A DNA stretch of 64,000 nucleotides from DSYU01 sp963827605 (lineage in GTDB: Bacteria > Chloroflexota > Anaerolineae > Anaerolineales > Anaerolineaceae): positions 124,001 through 188,000 of the forward strand of contig CAWHBK010000003.1 of assembly GCA_963827605.1 (NCBI GenBank), given 5' to 3'. The notes below the pieces were generated by a model. The model did not search any database and was not told the DNA's origin. It saw only the letters and a program-made list of their open reading frames with translations. Positions 1 through 9,094 of the stretch are shown here, one piece after another. A program made the position numbers and the translations under genes. Position 1 is the first letter of the stretch; every line of letters starts with the position of its first letter.

Positions 1-374
1 CGGAAAATGGAAGCCAATTTTTACACGAAAATTCTGCACATTTAGCCGGTTTTTTCCAGATAAACAGACCGCCATCGTTATCCCGGAAAACTGTTAGTTA
101 ACCGTTAGAGGATTGTGAGCCATCCCTCAAGCTCGATGCGTCCCAGGCGGGTATCCTATAACCAACGACAGGCCGTGGGGCCTGCGGCGGGGTTTTATGG
201 ATGGAAAAGAAAGTCCCTGGTCCAGAACTGTTGCATGAAACGCCAAAAGCCATGATAATAACTCAAACCCATTTCAACATACGCATTCATTTCGTTTCCA
301 TTTTGCTGCTGATTTCTCCAGGGATCGGCGTGGTCGGGGTGAAAATACAGTGTTTGTTTCGTGAAGGCGAACGC
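1..374. other. Upstream region of the ATPase/complex-I-like operon
   Basis: No gene is supported here. An open frame runs back from the first ATPase to about 201, but the extra 58 residues have no counterpart in the paralogue that follows, whose product begins directly at the shared LDFPNA segment. The extension is therefore treated as leader DNA. The only regulatory signal seen is a promoter-like pair at 231-259. No recognisable riboswitch or tRNA was found. Confidence 0.5.
231..259 (+). promoter_or_regulatory. Candidate sigma70-type promoter for the ATPase operon
   Basis: TTGCAT at 231-236 and GATAAT at 254-259 are separated by 17 nt, a reasonable housekeeping-type promoter. It would give a leader of roughly 110 nt before the ATG at 375. 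Its position inside the 5' extension of the first ATPase frame supports the shorter start. Found by eye only. Confidence 0.3.
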
Positions 375-1859
375 ATGGCTGATTTAAATTTCCCAAATGC
401 GGTCACGGATGTGAAGGATTATTATGGCCGTCTGGATGGGCTGCGCCTGATCGAGGAGACTTTCCTTCAAAACCAGCGCGTCCCGGTACTGGTGATTGGC
501 GAGCGTCGCACGGGGAAAACATCGTTGATGAATGTGGCTATCCGGCGGCTGCAGGGTCTATCGGAGAAAACCGACGCCATCCGCTTTGTTATTCTGCCCG
601 TTGAGCCGCGGGGAATCGTCACCTTTGGCGCATTTGCGCGGGCCATCTTATTGCGGATGAGCGCGCATCAGGGGAGTGATGCTTCCGAAACGCAGCCGGG
701 GGGCAGCATTCGGGCGCATGTGGCAGTCCCGGAAATCGACGGGATCGAACAGTTTGAAGCCCATTTTACCGGCATGCTGCGAAATCACCAGCGCGAAACC
801 TTCCTGGTTTGTATCGATGAATTCGATGAAATCGTGCGCCAAACGCACGGCCCAGAGCTGGCGCGCATCCTTGGCCTGATCAACAGCCTGCTGGAACGAG
901 CGGATTTGCCGATCAGCTTTTTCTTTACCATGACCCGGGTGCCGGATTTATTGAAAGAGGAGTTCCCCTCGACGCTCATCTCGATGGCGCAGGTTTTGGA
1001 ACTGCGCCCCTTTGAGATTGAAGAGCTAACGCGGTTGGTGAACGAGGTTACCGGCGGCCGGTTGAGCTGGGCAGAAGAACGCTTGCAGCATCTCTTTCAA
1101 GCCTGCGGCGGACACCCATATTTTACCAAACTGGTTTTGTCGCATGTGCTCCAGTCTTGCCCGGATTGTGGAGAGCCAACCAGGGTAACGCAGGTGGTGT
1201 TTGAAGACGCCATTCAGCAGGCGCTAAACGATCCGCGGACCGATCATGTTTTTGAGAATCTCTATAAAGTCCATTTTTCTGCATATGAAAAAGAAGTTGT
1301 GCTGCTGTTAGCCCGCCGGCAAACGCCGCTGCCGGGTAAAGAGCTTGGTAATGTAGGAGCCGCCTGGGTTACGGCGGCGCGCAGGCTGGTAAAGCGGCAT
1401 TACCTGGTGGACCAGGGCGGGTATTATTTTCGGGCCGCTTTTATGGGAGATTGGCTGCGCAACTGGATTGCTTTTGAAGAGGAGTGCGCTCTATATTCAA
1501 CGCTCCAAAAAAGATTAGCCGTCCCGCGAGAAATTGAGGTCAATTTAACCACCGGGCAGGTGAGCGTGCTGGGCGTACCGGTGCGACTTTCGGCCCAGGA
1601 GTTTGCCATCCTTGACTTTTTGTCAGAACGGGGCGGTCAGCTTGTTCACCGGGAAGCGCTGGTTGACCGGGTTTGGGGGACCGATCAGGGGGTCAGCGAC
1701 CAGGTAATCGATACTGCTTTCTACCGGCTGCGGAAAAAGATCGCGGATCAGGGCCAGTATATTGAAACGGTCCCCGGGCAGGGTTTTAAGCTCAACCGCG
1801 CGGTACGGATCGCGGAAGCAATGCACAGGCAAGCGGCGAAAGAAGGAGGCGTGGAGTGA
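375..1859 (+). CDS. P-loop ATPase with C-terminal winged-helix DNA-binding domain
   Basis: The start at 375 is preferred over an upstream in-frame ATG at 201 because the paralogue begins at the same LNFPNA/LDFPNA segment and GAAGG lies 7 nt upstream. The 494-residue product has a Walker A motif GERRTGKTS (about residue 43), a Walker B motif CIDEFDE (about 146) and a late GGHPYFTKL motif. These are typical of the ATPase_2/AAA_35-like (STAND-related) P-loop group. About residues 388-475 form an OmpR/PhoB-type winged helix, with LSAQEFAILDFL and the ending VPGQGFKL. There is no receiver domain. The layout suggests a nucleotide-switched DNA-binding regulator, possibly of its own operon. It overlaps the next gene (GTGA). 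Confidence 0.85.
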   Translation: MADLNFPNAVTDVKDYYGRLDGLRLIEETFLQNQRVPVLVIGERRTGKTSLMNVAIRRLQGLSEKTDAIRFVILPVEPRGIVTFGAFARAILLRMSAHQGSDASETQPGGSIRAHVAVPEIDGIEQFEAHFTGMLRNHQRETFLVCIDEFDEIVRQTHGPELARILGLINSLLERADLPISFFFTMTRVPDLLKEEFPSTLISMAQVLELRPFEIEELTRLVNEVTGGRLSWAEERLQHLFQACGGHPYFTKLVLSHVLQSCPDCGEPTRVTQVVFEDAIQQALNDPRTDHVFENLYKVHFSAYEKEVVLLLARRQTPLPGKELGNVGAAWVTAARRLVKRHYLVDQGGYYFRAAFMGDWLRNWIAFEEECALYSTLQKRLAVPREIEVNLTTGQVSVLGVPVRLSAQEFAILDFLSERGGQLVHREALVDRVWGTDQGVSDQVIDTAFYRLRKKIADQGQYIETVPGQGFKLNRAVRIAEAMHRQAAKEGGVE

Positions 1860-3076
1860 TTGCCCTGGATTTTCCAAACGCCGTTCCGAGTGAAGACCGC
1901 TTTTTTGGCCGCGGGCAAGAACGAAACCAGATTCAAACGAGCTTGTTAACCAACCAACGCGTACCGGTGGTCGTCATTGGCGAGCGGCGGGTTGGAAAGA
2001 CATCCATCCATACCGTAGCAATCCAGCACCTGAAAAACCAAAGCCCAGAACCATTCGTGCCCTTGATCATCGAACCGAGGGGAATCCAATCGGTGGACCA
2101 GTTTATTGAAAGCGTTTTGATCCGCCTGGCAACCTGCACGAAAAATGATCTGCGCGATTGCGGCCTGGTTTGCGCCGATAACCACGTGCATATCGAAGCC
2201 CCAGAACAGCTGGATGCAGCCTTTCTGCGATTGAGTACCGGCTCGGCGGGTCAGCGTTTTTTGTTATGCGTGGATGAATTTGACGAGTTGATCCGCATCG
2301 CGGGCGAGGCAGGCAATGGCGAGCGGATGAAGCTGATGGGAATCATTCATCATCTGGTGGAGAAAACGATCACGCCCCTGAGCCTGTTTTTGACGATGAC
2401 GCGCCTTCCGGAAGGCGCCAGTAAAGAAGTTGCGTCGCCGCTGCTGGCAAAGTGCGAAGTGATCGAGCTGCGGCCATTTTCGAACCAGGATACGACGGAT
2501 ATGGTGCTTGGGCTGGTTCAAGACCAGGCGATTTTTACCCCGGCGGAACTGGAATCGCTGCATGTTACCTCAGGGGGGCATCCATATATCACCAAACTGC
2601 TGCTGGCCAACCTGTTCAACCAGGTCCCAAAATTGCAAAGTCCGGCGCGGATCAGCCCGGAAATGCTCAGGCAAGCAGTCAATGCGGCGGTAGATGATCC
2701 GCGCGCGCATTATGCTTTTGAGAATATCTACCGGGTGCATCTTAACGCGGATGAAAAGCGGGTGCTGCTGTACCTGGCAGAACGGGATGAGCCGGTAGAC
2801 ATCGGTGAACTGCGCGTAGCCGGCGTATCTTGCTTAACCGCGGCCAAGAACCTGGAGAAACGCCATTATTTGATTGAACGGGATGGCGAATATTTGCTGA
2901 AAGCGCGTTTCCTGGGATACTGGCTGCGTAATTGGGTGGAGTTCGATGAGGAAATCGAGCGCCTGCGGGTTCACCGCATGGTAAACCCCTGGCTGGAGGA
3001 TGAGGGGACCGCTTCTACCAATGGCCTGGCAAACAAGCCTGCCAACACAACGATCAATAATGAACTTTACCGGTAG
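1856..3076 (+). CDS. P-loop ATPase, paralogue of the preceding gene without the DNA-binding tail
   Basis: The start codon is GTG, overlapping the TGA of the previous gene, with a strong AAGGAGG at 1843-1849, so the two are translationally coupled. The product of 406 residues matches the upstream ATPase in order and motifs: an N-terminal LDFPNAV, Walker A GERRVGKTS (about residue 42), Walker B LLCVDEFDE (about 137) and GGHPYITKLLL. It also shares the WLRNW segment that closes the ATPase module in both proteins. It then ends in a short low-complexity tail instead of a winged helix. A tandem duplication followed by loss or gain of the DNA-binding tail is the simple reading. The substrate or partner is unknown. 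Confidence 0.85.
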   Translation: MIALDFPNAVPSEDRFFGRGQERNQIQTSLLTNQRVPVVVIGERRVGKTSIHTVAIQHLKNQSPEPFVPLIIEPRGIQSVDQFIESVLIRLATCTKNDLRDCGLVCADNHVHIEAPEQLDAAFLRLSTGSAGQRFLLCVDEFDELIRIAGEAGNGERMKLMGIIHHLVEKTITPLSLFLTMTRLPEGASKEVASPLLAKCEVIELRPFSNQDTTDMVLGLVQDQAIFTPAELESLHVTSGGHPYITKLLLANLFNQVPKLQSPARISPEMLRQAVNAAVDDPRAHYAFENIYRVHLNADEKRVLLYLAERDEPVDIGELRVAGVSCLTAAKNLEKRHYLIERDGEYLLKARFLGYWLRNWVEFDEEIERLRVHRMVNPWLEDEGTASTNGLANKPANTTINNELYR

Positions 3077-3788
3077 CGCGGGGGCCGAAGGGGGGCTGCT
3101 GGACCTGCCGCACGAAAAGGTCCTGGCAATCCAGCACTCTATCACGGTAATGGAAAATTTGGTGGCTGTTTTTAGCCAGAAGAACAGCCAACGGTTCTTG
3201 CAGGTGTTCAATCTGGAAACACCGCCGCTGATCGCAACCGAGGGCGTCAAAGTGATCACGCTGCGCGATATGCTGGAGCGCGACCTGACGGAATATGACG
3301 GGCCTCTGGTCGGTTTTTCGGTGTTGAACCTTCTGCGAGATGACCTGGTAACCAGGGGGCCCTGGTTCTTTTCGATCGAACAGGTCTTTCGCGAGCGCGC
3401 TCAAATATCTGCCCTGTACCAGACCCTGGATAACCTGTCGATTGAGCTGATGCGGCATTTGAGCGAGCAGGGCGAACAGGCATCGACTCCACTGCGCCAG
3501 TGGGTTGAAGCGAGGGCGCTGCGCATGTCGCTGCCGCTGGTGCTGCAAGAGCAGTTTTGCGAGAACCTGGTCGCGGTTTTACCAATTGGACAATTGAATC
3601 GCTTTATTTCCAAAAAGAGCTTCCGGTTTTTATACAGCCCCACGCCGAAGACGCCTTTGCCGCCGCAGCTGGCGGTGCAGGGCTTTTTGACGCTCGAAGA
3701 CCTGCCCGGGTTAAAAATAGACACCCATACCAGCTGGATGGTCGCGCTGGAAGAGGCGACCCTGTTCAGCCCGGTGGTGCATACCTGA
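3021..3788 (+). CDS. Unrecognised protein, possibly the N-terminal part of the next ATPase
   Basis: Not recognised. The frame overlaps the end of the preceding ATPase. Candidate starts are 3000, 3021 and 3060, none with an ideal ribosome site; 3021 is chosen because a purine-rich stretch precedes it. The product (about 255 residues) looks soluble and mainly helical, with no signal peptide, membrane segment or P-loop. It ends with ...EEATLFSPVVHT and a TGA at 3786-3788. Directly beyond, a reading one base forward continues as PDQPLFLEMRAVL straight into the next gene. The gap to the next ATG is only 19 nt and has no ribosome site. It may therefore be the N-terminal third of a single protein of about 1,230 residues, split by one extra base near 3783. 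Confidence 0.55.
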   Translation: MAWQTSLPTQRSIMNFTGSAGAEGGLLDLPHEKVLAIQHSITVMENLVAVFSQKNSQRFLQVFNLETPPLIATEGVKVITLRDMLERDLTEYDGPLVGFSVLNLLRDDLVTRGPWFFSIEQVFRERAQISALYQTLDNLSIELMRHLSEQGEQASTPLRQWVEARALRMSLPLVLQEQFCENLVAVLPIGQLNRFISKKSFRFLYSPTPKTPLPPQLAVQGFLTLEDLPGLKIDTHTSWMVALEEATLFSPVVHT

Positions 3789-3807
3789 CCAGCCGCTTTT
3801 TCTGGAA

Positions 3808-6720
3808 ATGCGCGCGGTTCTGCGCAGCGCCGGGAAGGAAGCGGCGCTGCAAGCCACCCGCCTGACTCTGGCATACGAGCTGTTGAATGCCCAGGAGAAA
3901 ATTCGGCTGCGCGGCCTGCTGGCGGAGGCCAGCCAGCCTTTCCTGCCGGCCGCCAGGGCACTGGCGGCGGAATATTGGCTGGCACAGAGCGAGCTGGAAG
4001 ATTTAATCGCGTTTTGCCCGCATAATGACATCCACCATTTTCTGGAGACGGGAGACGCCGTGCGGGTTTACCGGGTTTTAGAAGAAGGGGATGTATTTCC
4101 AGCCCGGAGTGTTGGACCGGAAATTTCCATGGCGCAGCTGGTAAAGGAGGGCTTGCCCGCCGGGTATGGAGAAACGGTGTTTACATTTCCCCTGGTGCGT
4201 CTTTTTTTGCGCAACCAGCCGGTAAGCGATTTCCAATCTTTAAGTGATATTTTATGGAAGATCGGCGACAGCAATACCCTGGCACGCAGCCTCTGGCTGG
4301 TATCGTATGATTTGATGAACGGGCTGTGCGGACCGATGCCGGGCAACCTGACCTATCTGGAAGCCACCCTGGATACGGCCCTGCGGGCCTGCGTTCTGTA
4401 CAGCCTTTCCAACCCGTGGAAGTGGCGCCAGGGCCGCTGGCGGGTTTACCTGGAAGGCTGCTACCGCACCCCGGTCGCCGTTCTGCGACGGGCTGCACTG
4501 GAGTTGGAACAGCCGCTGGGGGTGTATTACCGGGCCTTAGCGTGCTGGTACGACTGTTTCGCGGCAGAGGATCCGGAACGGAGACTGCGCGAGATGCTCA
4601 ACCTCTTGCAAGGTTTCGAGCGCAGAATGCGCGACCGGCCGCCAGCCGGGATGGACTTACGACCCTATCTGGGACAAAGCCGTCAGTTTATCGAGATTTG
4701 CGAGGCGCTGCTGCGCCTTCCATATGCGAACTTAATGATTGAAAGCAAAAGCGGTCATTCGGTTGATAAAACCAGGCGACTGAGTGTAACCGATGGGCTG
4801 CGCAAGGCAGTAAATTTTTCTGAACCGCTGCCATTCATTTCACAATTTTTTAAAGCCGCCTGGGAAACCTTGCTCAGTGCCCGTTATAAACGCCAGCAGT
4901 TAACCAGCCGCGAACGCGTAATTGACCACCTGATCGAACAATTGAACCAGCTGCGCAAGAACCTTCGCAAAGAACAGATGCGTTTATTCGCGCCCGCGCA
5001 CGAACAAAAATTCCTCGCGTACGCCTATCAACATGAAATTAACCATATTGAAACCCTCTTGCGCGAGCTGGAAACGTCGGCAAAACTGACCATCAACCTG
5101 CGCAACCCGTGGGTCGATTTACATGGAGAGGTGGACCTGACACTGGAAATCAGCAACCTGGGGCGGGTCGAAGCGGAAGGCGTGGAAATGATGCTGGACC
5201 TGGGGGGCGGAATCCAGCTGCTGGATGAGTCAACCATCCGAGAGGTGCCGGTGTTGTTCCCAGGGGAGGCGAAACAGGTGCATTACCATATTCGCCCAAT
5301 CCGGGAAGATGCGGAACTGCGGGTGGCGTACAACTTCCGCGACCGGCGCGGGCAAGACCACAAGGATACGTGGACCAACCACCTGAGCGTGCGCAACCTG
5401 GACGAGGAACCATTCCAGGTAAAGGTCAACCGCTACCAGTTTGGGCGGCCTATCCAGGAACCGACCGAATTTTATGGGCGGCGGAATGAGCTAGAAAATA
5501 TCCTGTCGCAGATGATCTCGGGTGGCAAACAAAACCTGCTGCTGCGCGGGCCGCGGCGGATGGGCAAAACCTCGCTGTTGTATATGCTCCAACGCGCATT
5601 GACTGAGCCGGCGACCCGGCGTTTCTTCAACCTGCCGCCTGTTTGGGACCTGGAGCTCGACCAGGTGCATCCAGTTTTTATGTCACTGCATGCTTATGAC
5701 TTGGGCGAAGGTTTTGTGGCCGTAAATCAATTCTTCCGCACGTTATTAGAAAAGATCGCGCATGTTCTGGTCCTGCCGAAAGAAACGCTGGATGAGGCGC
5801 TGGTGGCATACGAACAACGGGTGAAGGATGTCGGCGCGGTAAATGCGGCTCTGGAAGAGGTCAGCCGGATTTTGGACGAATACCCCGATGAGCGGATCGC
5901 GGTGCTGCTGGACGAGTATGACGAGGTTTACCGGCCAGAGACGGGCAGCCTGGACCGGCACCTGCGTGAATTTGTTTCCGCCGAGCAGCGCCTTACCTGG
6001 GTGATTGCCAGCACTCTGGCGCTCTACCGCGAGGTAAAAACGATCAGCTCTCCCTGGTTCAACGTTTTCTCGATCCTGGAGCTTGGCCGGCTGGCCGAAG
6101 ACGGAGCGGTTTCGCTGGTCGAGGTTCCGTGTAAGGATGAAAAAGTATTCTGGCGGTCGGACGCGGTGCTGGCCCTGCTGGCCGAAACCGGGCGCCACCC
6201 GGCTTTTACCCAACTGTTTTGCGCGCGGGTGATTGCCTACCTGAACCGCATGCATACCAATTATGTTTTGGCAGAGAGCATCCTGACGGTGGCCGACGAA
6301 ATTGTCAACGAGCAAGAAACCGCCACCAGTCACTTTGAATTTTACTGGCTGGATACGGGCGGGATTGGGCAGATGATTTTATTGATTCTGGATGACAGCG
6401 AAGTGCCCATCCCACGCAAAGAAGTGCAGCGCCGGGTGAAATCACGGTTGAACGTCAAATTTGGCAGCGCGCCCAGCCAGCGGGTACTTGACCAATCCGG
6501 CGACCCGATTGAATGGCAGGAGCGCGAGTTCAAGGAGGGGATTGATTTTGTTGAAAAAATTGTCAACGCAGCCACGCTGGACGAGCAGCGCAGGTATGTT
6601 TTTACCGTACCGCTGTTCCGCCGCTGGCTTCACCGCCGGCGCCAATTCCAGGATTTAATGGCCGAAGTTTACGAAAAAATCCAGCAGGAAATGGAACAGG
6701 ATGGCCTGAAGGTTTTCTAG
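3808..6720 (+). CDS. Large multidomain P-loop ATPase with coiled coil and Ig/CARDB-like domain
   Basis: The product has 970 residues from this ATG, or more if joined to the frame before it. Residues 1-360 are helical and have no recognised domain. About 365-420 is a charged coiled coil (LIEQLNQLRKNLRKEQM). About 425-520 is beta-rich and looks like a CARDB/Ig-type domain, with VDLTLEISNLGRVEAEGVEM and a second strand set near VHYHIRPI. The P-loop ATPase follows: Walker A RGPRRMGKTSLL at about 580, Walker B VLLDEYDEVY at about 699, then GRHPAFTQLF. The C-terminus is a basic helical region. The plan of ligand-like module, adaptor, ATPase and tail resembles STAND signalling ATPases. It ends 7 nt before the complex-I-like genes, so co-transcription is likely. 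No enzymatic effector domain was recognised. Confidence 0.75.
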   Translation: MRAVLRSAGKEAALQATRLTLAYELLNAQEKIRLRGLLAEASQPFLPAARALAAEYWLAQSELEDLIAFCPHNDIHHFLETGDAVRVYRVLEEGDVFPARSVGPEISMAQLVKEGLPAGYGETVFTFPLVRLFLRNQPVSDFQSLSDILWKIGDSNTLARSLWLVSYDLMNGLCGPMPGNLTYLEATLDTALRACVLYSLSNPWKWRQGRWRVYLEGCYRTPVAVLRRAALELEQPLGVYYRALACWYDCFAAEDPERRLREMLNLLQGFERRMRDRPPAGMDLRPYLGQSRQFIEICEALLRLPYANLMIESKSGHSVDKTRRLSVTDGLRKAVNFSEPLPFISQFFKAAWETLLSARYKRQQLTSRERVIDHLIEQLNQLRKNLRKEQMRLFAPAHEQKFLAYAYQHEINHIETLLRELETSAKLTINLRNPWVDLHGEVDLTLEISNLGRVEAEGVEMMLDLGGGIQLLDESTIREVPVLFPGEAKQVHYHIRPIREDAELRVAYNFRDRRGQDHKDTWTNHLSVRNLDEEPFQVKVNRYQFGRPIQEPTEFYGRRNELENILSQMISGGKQNLLLRGPRRMGKTSLLYMLQRALTEPATRRFFNLPPVWDLELDQVHPVFMSLHAYDLGEGFVAVNQFFRTLLEKIAHVLVLPKETLDEALVAYEQRVKDVGAVNAALEEVSRILDEYPDERIAVLLDEYDEVYRPETGSLDRHLREFVSAEQRLTWVIASTLALYREVKTISSPWFNVFSILELGRLAEDGAVSLVEVPCKDEKVFWRSDAVLALLAETGRHPAFTQLFCARVIAYLNRMHTNYVLAESILTVADEIVNEQETATSHFEFYWLDTGGIGQMILLILDDSEVPIPRKEVQRRVKSRLNVKFGSAPSQRVLDQSGDPIEWQEREFKEGIDFVEKIVNAATLDEQRRYVFTVPLFRRWLHRRRQFQDLMAEVYEKIQQEMEQDGLKVF

Positions 6721-6727
6721 GAATTTT

Positions 6728-9092
6728 ATGGCATTGATTCTTCTTTTGATCATGGGGTGTTTTCTTTCCGGCAGCGGACTTTCGATTCTACCCTGGGGAG
6801 GCGAGCGAAAATTTTGGATTTCCCTGGCGCTGGCCGGTCTGGGCAGCCTGATCGTTTTTGGATGCGGGGTCTTTTTCATTCTCCAGCCGATGACTTCGGG
6901 TATCTCGCTGTACCGGTTTCCAGCGTGGATGGATGGGCTGCCTGATTTTTCGATCAGCGTGTATGCCGACCGGCTGGCGGCCCTGTTTCTGATGCTCACA
7001 GGAGGGTTGAGCATCGCGGCGGTGCTGCATATGGTCGATGGGCTGGAGGCGGTTCTGGACCGCAACCGGATTGTCGCAGCATACAACTTCTTTGTCTTCG
7101 CAATTGTTTTTACGATCCTGGCGAACGGGGTTTATTTGTTCCTGTTCGCCCTGGAGTGCATTACGCTTTCCTACGCCTACCTGGTACTGTTCCAGCATAA
7201 CCAGAATATCGCGGATGAAAACACACCCGCCGAAACGATGAAAGCCGCAAAAACGGCCTTTCAAACGTACCTGATCTTCGAACACGCTGGCAGCATCTTT
7301 TTACTCATCGCGCTGATGTTGATCTCGCTCCAGTCGCCGGGCGCAGGCCTGTCTACGAGCGGGTGCGCCCCTGAACTGCATGGCGGGATGCCGGAGCCGT
7401 TGGGATTTGATTTTGATGCGTTCCGCTGCGCAAACTGGCAGGGGGGCGGGGGCAGGGAGCCGGCGGCCAATCTGATTTTCCTGCTGGCGCTGGTTGGGTT
7501 TGGCATAAAAGCGGGTGTGTTCCCAACCCATATCTGGGTATCGCTGGTGCATCCATTTTCACCGTCCAGTTTTCCCGCGCTGATGTCTGGGATTGGGCTG
7601 GCAGTTTCCGGGTTGTACGGCATGTACCGGGTCTTTTTTGAATTTACCGGCCCTGGGGAAATCTGGTGGGGCTTGCTTGTCCTGTTGCTGGCGGGCGCTT
7701 CGGCTCTGGTGGGGGCTTTCTATGGCATGTTGGGGCGCGATCTGAAGACCGCCCTGGCTTCGTACAGCGTAGCGCATGTGGGGATTATCCTGACCGGGAT
7801 TGGACTGGCGATGATTTTCCGCTCGGCAGAGCGGTATGCTGCGGCGGCAGCCACCCTCCCAGGCCTCGATTTTGTCCAATCGCAAGCGGCGTTAGCAACG
7901 ATTACCCGGTCATTCCGCCTGGGAATGGTATTGGCTTTGATTGCGAGCCTGTATCACCTGGTCAACCATGCCGTTTTTAAATCACTTTTGTATTTTGCCA
8001 GCGGGGCAATCGAAAATCGCACGGGAACGACAGCCCTCGACCGCCTGGGCGGGCTGATCAAACGCTATCCGTGGACCTCAGCGGCGTTCCTGGTGGGAGC
8101 GCTGGCGATATCCGGTCTGCCGCCGTTCAACGGGTTTGTTAGCCAGTGGCTGACGCTGCAGGCCGTTTTTAGCGGCATGAATTTGTTCCTTCCAGGAATC
8201 GGGCCGCGGCTGTATGTGCTGGCAGGACTAACGCTTGCCCTGCTTTGCCTTGCGCTGTCTTTTGGGATAACGGCACTGAGCTTTGTAAAAATCGCCGGTG
8301 AAGTACTGCTTGGCGCTCCGCGAGACGCGGAGGTTGCGCGACGGTCAAAACCAGGGGAAGTTTCGTGGTGGATACGTTCGGCGCTGGTTGTGCTGGCGCT
8401 TCTGAGCCTGATAATGGGGTTGATGCCAGCCGTAACAGCGCATGGATTGAGCCAGGTAGCGCGCGATTTCTCCGCCGTCCCGCAGGATGATCCTCTGACG
8501 ATGAGTGCCTTAAACCTGGCAATCCATATCCCGGTGTTCCAACTGCATTCCGTGACAGCCTCCGAAGGGAGCCAGGAAAAGCTAACGGAAGTGCAATCAG
8601 GCTACAAAACGCGCCTGTCGGTGCGCATGTTGTGGGCGCTGGCGGGCATCCTCGCGAGCCCATTTCTGCTGACCATGGTGAGGCGATATTCAAAACGGGG
8701 AAGAGATTTTCATCTGCGCCGGGGACCGGTTTGGACGGGGGGCGCACCGTACCGGCCCGAAGTCATGCAAGTTACCAGCAGCGCTTTTTCATCCCAGGTA
8801 TGGACTGCATTTGAAGCCCGAAAAAAGAGCCAGGTCGCCAGGGGCGAGGAAACAGAAACAATCGCCGGCCCCGTATTTCCAATCGTAGAGCAGCTTACCG
8901 AACAGCGCGCGGTCCCGGACGTTTTCCGTTTCTTGTATGATTATGCCACCCGGCTGCTTGGTTCGCGTGGCGGAGCGTTTTGGAGATTGGGCCCAACCGG
9001 GCGACATCCGCCAGTACCTGTTGTATATTTTCATCGTTTTTGTGCTGGTCCTCGTTATTTACTTGCGACTGAGCAGGACTGGAGGGATGTAA
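6728..9092 (+). CDS. Proton-conducting antiporter-like subunit (HyfB/HycC type), one frameshift
   Basis: Polytopic membrane protein of the MrpA/NuoL-N family that conducts protons in hydrogenase-4, formate hydrogenlyase and complex I. Conserved features are visible: an acidic residue in FALECITLSYAYLV, a lysine in GFGIKAGVFPTHIW followed by SFPALMSG, and the helix with SYSVAHVG. The given sequence reads through into the next gene as one frame. That fusion is an artefact: one extra G in the TTGGGCCC at about 8986-8993 throws off the frame. Removing it gives LAQPGDIRQYLLYIFIVFVL and a TAA at 9090-9092, the normal hydrophobic end of this family (about 787 residues). The start at 6728 lies 7 nt after the ATPase stop. 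Confidence 0.85.
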
Positions 9093-9094
9093 GA

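Noticed and set aside
201..374. An N-terminal membrane extension of the first ATPase
   Set aside because: The paralogue starts at the ATPase domain, a ribosome site precedes 375, and a promoter-like pair lies inside the extension.
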